DNA of 64,000 nucleotides, from assembly GCA_016720145.1 (NCBI GenBank), contig JADJXV010000002.1:62001-126000 (forward strand), written 5' to 3'. This document shows, one piece after another, positions 18,314-25,463 of this stretch. The notes under the pieces are model-generated. The model saw nothing but the letters and a program-made list of their open reading frames with translations, had not been told where the DNA came from and made no database searches. This DNA comes from Ignavibacteria bacterium (GTDB lineage Bacteria; Bacteroidota; Ignavibacteria; Kapaibacteriales; UBA961). Within the stretch, counting starts at the first letter, position 1. Each line of letters begins with the position of its first letter. Both the position numbers and the translations under genes were made by a program.

Positions 18314-19498
18314 TTAGTGATTGTGTCCTTCATGCGAATGATCATGCCCTTCATGTGAATGATCATGCCCTTCGTGTGAATGATCATGCCCTTCGTGTGA
18401 ATGATCGTGTCCTTCGTGTGTGTGATCCATGCCTAAATTAAGCGGGATCTGACCATCAATCATTGCACGACGCTCTTCTTCTTGACGTAAATATTCCTGT
18501 AGAGGAATTTCAGTTAATAACGACTCAGCAATCACATGATCGTACATTTTTTTCATGAGGATAGGACCGATAATACGTTGCTCTGCAAGGAAATACTCGC
18601 GAAGCTGTTCACGGGTAAATTTCTCGCCACTTTTCTCATAGACTTGATAGTACGATTCCAAATCATCTTCGGTAATATCAAGTCCTGCATCTTCAATAAT
18701 TTTGTTATAAATAATTTCCCATCGGGCATTACGGGTAGCAGGACCTATCAGAAAATCACTAAAATCTTGTATTTTCATGTTCTTAGTATCCGCTTTATCG
18801 CCCATACGCTTCTTCATATCATCAAACATCACCTGACCTACCGTTTGCACAAGTGTATTCGGCACGGCAAAGTCGTGAGCATCTACCAGTATATCGAAAA
18901 TTTGATTTTCAATCGCCTGACGCGCTTTGTCATCATGAGATTTCTGGAGGAATGTCTTCATATCACTACGAAGAGCATCAGCTGTTTCCATTCTGCCTTT
19001 AGAATACGTAGCTGCAAATTCATCAGTAAACTCTTGTGGAATCACTTTCTCGATTTTAGTAACGGTACATGTAAAGCGTTTTGGAAGAGCTTGCTCACTC
19101 TCAGCAGGGGCTACATAATTAAAGGAATCACCGACACGAGTATTCAAAAGTGAATTTTTCAAATCATCCTCGAGGTCTTCGTTTTCGAGAAAGAGCTGGT
19201 CCTCGAATGGTGTAACACCGATGATTGGCATATTGGTTTCATCATCAAGTAAAGTAAATTTCACCGTAGCCACGTGCAAAAAGTCAGTAATCTGTTCAGA
19301 AGGAACTACCGTACCTGCTTGGAGCAGTATTTCATCGATCTGATTCTGTACTTCTTCATCGGTAATTTCATGGACCGGCTTTACTAAATTAAGATTAGTA
19401 TAGTTTGAAAGCTCGAATTGTGGAATCATCTCATAACGAATGACAAAAGTAATTCCGGCTGGGTGTCTTGCGGATATCTCGGAGAGAAGGATTGCCAA
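18314..19498 (-). CDS. tig: Trigger factor, middle and C-terminal part (frameshifted), with His-rich tail
   Basis: This frame continues trigger factor from AGITFVIRYEMIPQFEL through a PPIase-like middle domain (weakly conserved) and the long helical substrate-binding C-terminal domain. It joins the N-terminal frame by a one-base shift close to the CCC triplet at 19461-19463 (minus-strand sense). The last 40 residues are striking: five near-identical seven-residue units of the type GHDHSHE, encoded by 21-bp tandem repeats at about 18314-18425. Such a tail should bind nickel, zinc or copper. The nominal start at 19498 is an artefact of the frameshift. Confidence 0.88.
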   Translation of the reverse strand: MAILLSEISARHPAGITFVIRYEMIPQFELSNYTNLNLVKPVHEITDEEVQNQIDEILLQAGTVVPSEQITDFLHVATVKFTLLDDETNMPIIGVTPFEDQLFLENEDLEDDLKNSLLNTRVGDSFNYVAPAESEQALPKRFTCTVTKIEKVIPQEFTDEFAATYSKGRMETADALRSDMKTFLQKSHDDKARQAIENQIFDILVDAHDFAVPNTLVQTVGQVMFDDMKKRMGDKADTKNMKIQDFSDFLIGPATRNARWEIIYNKIIEDAGLDITEDDLESYYQVYEKSGEKFTREQLREYFLAEQRIIGPILMKKMYDHVIAESLLTEIPLQEYLRQEEERRAMIDGQIPLNLGMDHTHEGHDHSHEGHDHSHEGHDHSHEGHDHSHEGHNH

Positions 19499-19757
19499 GA
19501 ACGGTTAGATTGTCTCGACGAGCAATTATCGTAAACTCTTCATTAGCAATAGTTTCTAATGCTTCATTTTCGATGGAACGTCCGAAACGCTGCTTGATAA
19601 TCGGGAGAGGAACCTTCCCTTTACGGAAGCCCGGTACTTCGATTAATTTTGCAGAATCTGCGTAGGCTTTGTTGTAATGTGGCTGAAGCTCACTATTGGA
19701 GAGCGTGATTTCAACCTCTTGTGTACAGTTATCAATTGTAATAAAATTCGTTTCCAA
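19431..19757 (-). CDS. tig: Trigger factor, N-terminal ribosome-binding part (frameshifted)
   Basis: The 108-residue frame begins at ATG 19757 and contains the ribosome-docking signature PGFRKGKVPLPIIKQRFG near residues 43-60, diagnostic of trigger factor. It runs to LTVLGNPSLRDIRKTP and then stops after missense residues. Deleting one base near 19461-19463 gives RKTPAGITFVIRYE and restores a trigger factor of about 480 residues (19757-18314). Trigger factor is the ribosome-associated chaperone that meets nascent chains. The gene heads the tig-clpP-clpX operon. Confidence 0.88.
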   Translation of the reverse strand: METNFITIDNCTQEVEITLSNSELQPHYNKAYADSAKLIEVPGFRKGKVPLPIIKQRFGRSIENEALETIANEEFTIIARRDNLTVLGNPSLRDIRKTPSRNYFCHSL

Positions 19758-19929
19758 TCAAATGTCCTTTAGAAGAAAATTAAAAATTGTATAATTTCAA
19801 ATACTTGTAAATCCACTATCCGTTGCTTCTATTGCACATAATTAATCTAATGCGCTTAATTTCAATAGAATCTGGAAGTTGGCTAATTGATTCAGGAATG
19901 ATGATTTGCCATGTAATGCAGGGGGAAAG

Positions 19930-20011
19930 TGCGGATGGGGAGAGTCGAACTCCCATGTGTTTCCACGCTAGATCCTAAGTCTAGTGCGTCTGCCAATTTC
20001 GCCACATCCGC
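19930..20011 (-). tRNA. tRNA-Leu (TAG)
   Basis: The minus strand gives a type II tRNA: acceptor GCGGATG/CATCCGC, anticodon arm CTAGACTTAGGATCTAG with anticodon TAG, a variable arm CGTGGAAACACAT, and T-arm GGGAGTTCGACTCTCCC. CCA is not encoded. Confidence 0.95.
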
Positions 20012-20124
20012 TTTCATCGGGTGCAAAAATAATGATGTTTTGTGTGAAAAGGAATAAATTTGTTCAAAATAATTGACTTTATTATTTATTTGAAATACTA
20101 TTCAGTCGCAATTAGAAAAGAAAA

Positions 20125-21483
20125 ATGCCAACCAACGAACCGAAATGGATTATTATAGGAGCAGGAATTGCAGGCATTTCAGCCGCTGTTGGATGTGTGT
20201 TAGCCGGGAAAAAAGTAATACTTATCGAACAAAGTGGCTATATCGGCGGAAGAGCACGTTCATTTACCGATACAACGACCGGTGAGATAATCGACAATGG
20301 ACAGCACGTGCTCATGGGATGCTATACATCGCTACTTTTTACTCTTAAAACACTCGGTACCGAGCATCTTCTCAAACGTCAATCAGCGCTAAGCGTGCAA
20401 TTTATCGATGCAGACGGCGAACGTGATATTCTCGATACATCACTTCTGCCCGGCAAAGCAGGCTTGATTCTGGGTATTCTCAAGCTTAAAAATGTCTCGT
20501 TGCATTCGAAAATTCGCGCGCTTGAGCTGGCTTTTCGTATACAGCTTGGGAACGTAACAGCTTCTAATAAAACAACATTAGAGTTTCTGAATTACTATAG
20601 TCAAACTCCCGAAATGATAGAACGTTTCTGGACACCAATCATACTCGCCACTCTCAATGCATCTCCAGCAAACGCCTCGGCAACATTACTGCTCGAAGTA
20701 ATGCGTCGCGCGTTTTTCGGTGGTCGCCTGGCGTCACAACTGATAATTTCATCTGTCGGTCTATCAGAGCTTTTCGAACCAATCATCAAATGGCTGCGCG
20801 ATCAAGGCAGCGAAGTATTACTCAATACAAGAATAGAAAAACTGAATTGCGAGAATAATACTGTTGTTTCCGTGACTACTTCGAAGGGCTTAGAAATTCA
20901 GTCAGATAAAGTCATTTCAACTATTCCTCCAATACCTTTATTGAGAATTCTCCCTCAGGAAAAACAAACGTCAAATGAATTTGCCGTACTCAAGAAGTTT
21001 CAGTTTTCACCAATTGTTTCCGTTTACTTATGGTTCGACCATAAATTTTTCGATGCTGACTTTGCCGCTATGCTTGGCACAAAAACGCAATGGATATTCA
21101 ATCGACGACGGCTTACTGTATCTACGCAAGAATCAATCTCAAGATATCCTGAGCATCTATCACTAACAGTCAGTTCTGGAAATGATCTCGTAGAAATCAC
21201 ACCCGATGATATTGTGAAATTATGTCTTCAAGAAATTCATAAAGCATTTCCTAATTCAATACATTCCAATCTCTTGGCATCAAAAGTCATCAAAGAAAAA
21301 TCAGCGACATTTCTTGCTACAACGGAAATTGAGCGTATTAGACCGTTGCATAATACATCAATTTCCAATCTTTTTCTAGCAGGAGATTGGACGGCGACCG
21401 GCCTCCCTGCGACTCTCGAAGGTGCATCTCAAAGTGGATATTCAGCTGCCAAATCAGCATTATCCATAAATTATTCACATTAA
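20125..21483 (+). CDS. hpnE: Hydroxysqualene dehydroxylase HpnE (squalene-associated FAD-dependent desaturase)
   Basis: The 452-residue flavoprotein has an N-terminal FAD-binding motif IIGAGIAGISAA (about residues 10-21) and the HpnE hallmark GGRARSF followed by IIDNGQHVLMGCY. The C-terminal FAD contact is LFLAGDWTATGLPATLEGA. HpnE reduces hydroxysqualene to squalene in the HpnCDE route feeding hopanoid synthesis. hpnC and hpnD are not in this window. A phytoene desaturase-like enzyme of carotenoid synthesis is the alternative, but the NGQH-GCY segment favours HpnE. It lies 86 bases ahead of rplU. Confidence 0.85.
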   Translation: MPTNEPKWIIIGAGIAGISAAVGCVLAGKKVILIEQSGYIGGRARSFTDTTTGEIIDNGQHVLMGCYTSLLFTLKTLGTEHLLKRQSALSVQFIDADGERDILDTSLLPGKAGLILGILKLKNVSLHSKIRALELAFRIQLGNVTASNKTTLEFLNYYSQTPEMIERFWTPIILATLNASPANASATLLLEVMRRAFFGGRLASQLIISSVGLSELFEPIIKWLRDQGSEVLLNTRIEKLNCENNTVVSVTTSKGLEIQSDKVISTIPPIPLLRILPQEKQTSNEFAVLKKFQFSPIVSVYLWFDHKFFDADFAAMLGTKTQWIFNRRRLTVSTQESISRYPEHLSLTVSSGNDLVEITPDDIVKLCLQEIHKAFPNSIHSNLLASKVIKEKSATFLATTEIERIRPLHNTSISNLFLAGDWTATGLPATLEGASQSGYSAAKSALSINYSH

Positions 21484-21495
21484 TTATTTTTGATT

Positions 21496-21527
21496 TTTGG
21501 CAGTATTAGGAAAAAGCCGTATTTTCG
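21496..21527 (+). promoter_or_regulatory. Possible Bacteroidota-type promoter for rplU-rpmA
   Basis: TTTG at 21496-21499 and TATTTTCG at 21520-21527 are 20 bases apart, close to the TTTG-N19-TAnnTTTG consensus of Bacteroidota sigma A promoters. The last two bases of the -7 box deviate. A small AGCCG/CGGCT hairpin overlaps. Confidence 0.35.
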
Positions 21528-21569
21528 CGGCTCACAATTTTGAACTAAACTCAATTTTTGGATACAATT

Positions 21570-21878
21570 ATGTTTGCAGTAGTAGAAATCTCTAAAGAAC
21601 AATACAATGTACAGCCGGCACAAACCCTTACCGTAGCACGGCTTGAAGGCGAAGTCGGTTCGACAATTGAATTTACAACCATCCTCGCAGGTGGTGAAGA
21701 ATCAAGCCCGGCAGTCGGCGCTCCACACCTCAAAGGGTCTGTGACAGCAACGATTCTCGCACACGGCAAAGGCGACAAAGTGCTCGTATTTCACAAAAAA
21801 CGCCGTAAAGGGTATCAAAAAATGAACGGTCACCGTCAGCAATATACCCAAATCAAAATTGACTCTATTCGACTTTAA
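21570..21878 (+). CDS. rplU: 50S ribosomal protein L21
   Basis: The 102-residue product begins MFAVVEISKEQYNVQP and ends with the L21 signature KRRKGYQKMNGHRQQYTQIKI. L21 binds 23S rRNA in the large subunit. An in-frame TTG at 21558 would add four residues; ATG at 21570 matches the conserved L21 N-terminus. It is followed by rpmA after 57 bases, the usual order. Confidence 0.96.
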   Translation: MFAVVEISKEQYNVQPAQTLTVARLEGEVGSTIEFTTILAGGEESSPAVGAPHLKGSVTATILAHGKGDKVLVFHKKRRKGYQKMNGHRQQYTQIKIDSIRL

Positions 21879-21935
21879 TTAGTAGAGTCAACCTAACTAA
21901 GCAACTATTCAATCTAATTTTATCGGAGAAGTATC

Positions 21936-22196
21936 ATGGCACATAAAAAAGGTGGCGGGTCCACGAAGAACGGTCGCGATTCAAATGCCCAGAGACGCGG
22001 CGTCAAAAAATTCGGTGGTGAAGTCGTTAAAGCCGGCAATATCATCGTTCGTCAAGTAGGTACACATTATCATATCGGTAATGGCACCGGTCTCGGCAAA
22101 GATTATACAATATATGCTCTCGTCGATGGTGCAGTGAAATTTGAGCGTAAAGACAAATACCGTCTCAAAATTTCTGTCTATCCTGTCGGCGCATAA
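21936..22196 (+). CDS. rpmA: 50S ribosomal protein L27
   Basis: The 86-residue protein starts MAHKKGGGSTKNGRDSNAQR, the classic L27 N-terminus reaching the peptidyl transferase centre, with no Firmicutes-type cleavable extension. GTHYHIGNGTGLGKDYTIYAL follows the family. GGAGAAG lies about eight bases before the ATG. It ends the operon with a strong terminator. Confidence 0.97.
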   Translation: MAHKKGGGSTKNGRDSNAQRRGVKKFGGEVVKAGNIIVRQVGTHYHIGNGTGLGKDYTIYALVDGAVKFERKDKYRLKISVYPVGA

Positions 22197-22220
22197 GTTA
22201 CCGCGTTAGTTAATTTTACA

Positions 22221-22257
22221 ATCGCCTTGCTGATACACTCAGCAAGGCGATTTTTTG
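22221..22257 (+). terminator. Rho-independent terminator after rpmA
   Basis: ATCGCCTTGCTGA and TCAGCAAGGCGAT form a 13-bp perfect stem around TACAC, then TTTTTGTTT. From here to 22522 there is no gene. Confidence 0.9.
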
Positions 22258-22404
22258 TTTGGAATGATTTCTGCTATATATTCCAACAGCTTACTACTTG
22301 AAATTTGTCTTTATTATTGAGCTGTTCTATTCGCCTCATCACCAATCTGACCGACCTATTTACCGCTAAATCAGGTATTTTGATCTAAACATCCATTCTT
22401 TCAG

Positions 22405-22428
22405 AAGTGTCAAAAAAACCTGACACTT
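22405..22428. repeat. Inverted repeat upstream of the first paralogue
   Basis: AAGTGTCA and TGACACTT are separated by AAAAAACC, about 95 bases before the start of the paralogue array. It could be an operator for a dimeric regulator; no further evidence. Confidence 0.4.
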
Positions 22429-22522
22429 GAAGAATTTTCTTGCATGTATTTCAAGGAATTCGTAAGTTGACTCTATAAACTAATTAACCTATGTTTTTCA
22501 CGTAATTATGGAGGACACATCT

Positions 22523-25297
22523 ATGAAACGTTTGTACGTATTTCTTACAGTATTTCTACTCCTTACGGCGACTCTTCTGTCGCAAACTCCTCAAAAAGTA
22601 TTATCTCCTCAAGACCTGACCGGCATGCTCAAGGCACCGTCGAATGCCGGTACGGACTTTTATTTTTCGTTTCCGCCCTGCTACGAGGAGGAATCTACCG
22701 GAAATCAAAATAGCATCCGTGTATTTGTCGCTTCAAGCGTTCGGCAGGCGATTACAGTCGAAGTCATAGGAAAACAATTCGAGATGATCAAAGAAGTATT
22801 ACCGAATGATGTCGTAGAATTTGTGATCCCGGCTGACGTTGCTCAGCCATTTACGAAGCGAGGCAGTGTAAAGGCACCACCGGAAAAAGTATATGTTGGC
22901 TCTGCAGTTCATGTGTATTCACAATCGCCCGTCATTGTCTATGGTGTGACTCGGTACAATTACACAAGCGACGGCTTTCTCGCTTTGCCGGTGAGCGCTC
23001 TCGGTACAGAGTATATCGTGGCTGCATGGCCTCAATATACTGCAGTCGGTGCCTATCAATTAGTTGCAGAAACTACAATTTCCGCTGCCTATGATTCTAC
23101 GGATGTGATGTTTACGATGGGTGGAAATAGTGCTTCAACCACTTCCGGTGGACTCAAGCCGGGACAAACTGATACATTTAGACTCAACAGAGGCGATGTC
23201 CTTTGCTTTGCAAGTGATGGTGATATTCAGGATATTTCAGGCAGTACGATTCGCTCTAATTATCCTGTCGGTGTCGTTTCAGGAAATCAATGCGCTAATG
23301 TTCCCGGCGGTGTGCCCTGGTGTGATTATATTTCTGAAATGGAATTACCGACCTATACATGGGGTAAAGAATATCATGTAACGCCATTTTTCGGCAGGAA
23401 AAAGATGCCATATATCCGCATTTTTGCAAAAGAAAAAAACACTACGGTGTATCGAGACGGACAGCAATGGCTCGTGATTCCCAAAAATTCCGGTAAACAA
23501 GATGACGGCTATATAGAGCGCCGTGCTGATGACGGTATCCCAAGAGCTATGGTAATATCAGCAAACAAGCCGATTTATGTTGTAGTATATAATACCGGAC
23601 AGGCCGACGATAATGTAACGAGCGACCCCTTTCAAATGGTACTTACCCCACTCGAACAGTATCAGAAAGAAATAGTCTTTTGTACGCCGGGCTCGAAAAG
23701 TAGCAACAATAATTTCAAAAGTCATTATGTGAATCTCATCTATCGGCTCTCAGACAATAACACTATTCCATCCGATCTTGAATTTGCAACGGTCGTCGAT
23801 GGAGTATTCGAATGGAAACTCCTCAGTAGTGTTTTTGGGACGTTGCCGGGCATGTTGTTTGCTGTTCCGGTGAATGGTAACACTTATGCATGCAAACAGC
23901 TTACCCTCCCCGGCGATGGCATCTATCGTATCCGTGCTACATCCCCTATTGCCGGCTACGGTTATGGTTTTTCTAATTATGATTCGTATGGCTTCCCCAT
24001 TGGTGCAGCTGTGGACGCAATAGGCATTCCAGACTCCGGCAAACCCATTGTATCGAATTGGGTGCAGGATTGCGACGGCTCCATCAAGAATGCTACAGTA
24101 CAGGATTTCCCAAACGAAGCTAATAATCGTTCAAATTTGGGACTTATATCGCTTACATCAGACATCAACAATACAAATTATAAATTTTCTTATGGCACAA
24201 ATACTCCATATATAGCTGGACAATCAGTCTTTACAGATTGGTCACTGCATGTAATCGATAAATCAAAAAATGCTCGCGCTGTTGTTCGCTTTGCCGACCG
24301 CCGCGGTAATGATACAACTATTGTCGTCGAATATAAAGTATCACTTCCTGCCGTCGAATTGGGTAGTGGACTTGGCTTTGGAATTCTTCGCCCGGGTCAA
24401 ACAGCCACCAAGACCGTCACCCTACGTAATACTGGAGCAACTCCTCTAAATATTACTCGGCTCGAACTTAAAAACAAGAATCAGGGATTTGCCCTCGACC
24501 CGGTGGTACCACTCCCATTCGTGCTAGCGCCCGGTGCTTCCAAAAATATGATTGTTACTTTTTCGGGTAGCGTAAGTGCTATGTATTGGGACTCAATTGG
24601 CATAGGGGACGACTGCTTGTTTACTTACGTCAATGCTGTGACGGGCGAAATTGCAACTCCCACTTTGATGGCAGATAAGTATAACTTCCAAACCCATCCT
24701 TTACATTCCAGAACGAAGAGCAACAATATTCTACTCAAAAATACCGGGAAAGTAGATATTACACTTACCGGTGATGACCACGTTTCAGCACTTGCAAACA
24801 AGCCATTTAAAGCCACCGATTGGAATATTGTCTATCCATATACACTTGTAGCCGGTGCATCACTGACCTTCCATGTAGACTTTGTCCCTACGAGCAAAGG
24901 TATATATGAAGCAATAATTACGTTTTCAAGCGACGCCCTTGGCACAGACAGTACGATAGAGCTTCTCGGCACAGCTATCGATACAACAACCGTAGGCGTT
25001 GAGGAAGACATTCGTAAGATTAGTTCGTCAGCCGGTGAATTCGACTTGAACATCAGTCCCAATCCAATCGGAGTGAGCGGCGGGATGGTGGAGATCACAA
25101 TGCCAACGAATGGTTTTGCTGAGCTTACATTAATTTCATCTTCAGGTGAACGTGTGGCGACCCTTGCACAATCAGTATTTAATTCAGGAAATTATCAAGT
25201 GCGTATTCCAATTGAGTCGTTGAGTTCGGGTTCTTATATCGTGCGCATGACATCAGGGAATTTTTCTCTTGAAAAAGCAGTCGTGATAGTGAAGTAA
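22523..25297 (+). CDS. Giant T9SS-secreted protein, IgGFc-binding-like, paralogue 1
   Basis: The start at ATG 22523 follows GGAGGA at a good distance; an in-frame ATG at 22508 overlaps that site. The 924-residue protein has a signal peptide (ending TLLSQ), then an N-terminal half resembling the bacterial IgGFc-binding family (AGTDFYFSFPPCYEEE, VIVYGVTRYNYTSDGFLALP, SALGTEYIVAAWP). Next come one or two choice-of-anchor/ASH-like Ig domains (LGFGILRPGQTATKTVTLRN). It closes with a T9SS type A sorting domain (NISPNPIG, ELTLISSSGERVATL, SGSYIVRM, ending VIVK). It is probably surface-exposed and adhesive. It is the first of four tandem copies; the inter-copy gaps are 56-170 bases. Confidence 0.85.
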   Translation: MKRLYVFLTVFLLLTATLLSQTPQKVLSPQDLTGMLKAPSNAGTDFYFSFPPCYEEESTGNQNSIRVFVASSVRQAITVEVIGKQFEMIKEVLPNDVVEFVIPADVAQPFTKRGSVKAPPEKVYVGSAVHVYSQSPVIVYGVTRYNYTSDGFLALPVSALGTEYIVAAWPQYTAVGAYQLVAETTISAAYDSTDVMFTMGGNSASTTSGGLKPGQTDTFRLNRGDVLCFASDGDIQDISGSTIRSNYPVGVVSGNQCANVPGGVPWCDYISEMELPTYTWGKEYHVTPFFGRKKMPYIRIFAKEKNTTVYRDGQQWLVIPKNSGKQDDGYIERRADDGIPRAMVISANKPIYVVVYNTGQADDNVTSDPFQMVLTPLEQYQKEIVFCTPGSKSSNNNFKSHYVNLIYRLSDNNTIPSDLEFATVVDGVFEWKLLSSVFGTLPGMLFAVPVNGNTYACKQLTLPGDGIYRIRATSPIAGYGYGFSNYDSYGFPIGAAVDAIGIPDSGKPIVSNWVQDCDGSIKNATVQDFPNEANNRSNLGLISLTSDINNTNYKFSYGTNTPYIAGQSVFTDWSLHVIDKSKNARAVVRFADRRGNDTTIVVEYKVSLPAVELGSGLGFGILRPGQTATKTVTLRNTGATPLNITRLELKNKNQGFALDPVVPLPFVLAPGASKNMIVTFSGSVSAMYWDSIGIGDDCLFTYVNAVTGEIATPTLMADKYNFQTHPLHSRTKSNNILLKNTGKVDITLTGDDHVSALANKPFKATDWNIVYPYTLVAGASLTFHVDFVPTSKGIYEAIITFSSDALGTDSTIELLGTAIDTTTVGVEEDIRKISSSAGEFDLNISPNPIGVSGGMVEITMPTNGFAELTLISSSGERVATLAQSVFNSGNYQVRIPIESLSSGSYIVRMTSGNFSLEKAVVIVK

Positions 25298-25329
25298 TTC
25301 ATTCTCCTCTAACGAACACAATTCAATTT

Positions 25330-25366
25330 GACATTCAGAGTGAAGTACATTTTCACTCTGAATGTC
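25330..25366. repeat. 15-bp perfect inverted repeat between paralogues 1 and 2
   Basis: GACATTCAGAGTGAA and TTCACTCTGAATGTC flank GTACATT, 33 bases after the stop of paralogue 1. No T run follows (ACTTAG), so it is not a standard terminator; it may be a processing or stability hairpin. Confidence 0.7.
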
Positions 25367-25463
25367 ACTTAGTTGGCATTTAATTTTGATTCCTTCTGAT
25401 GCGTGTAATTTCCATAACTAATTGATATATATAATTTTCCATGTAATTTTTTACTTTTATTGT

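Noticed and set aside
18314..18425. CRISPR-like 21-bp repeats
   Set aside because: They are in-frame tandem codons of the His-rich trigger factor tail.
18536..19153. 205-residue plus-strand ORF
   Set aside because: Lies antisense to trigger factor and has composition of a shadow frame, with no start site signal.
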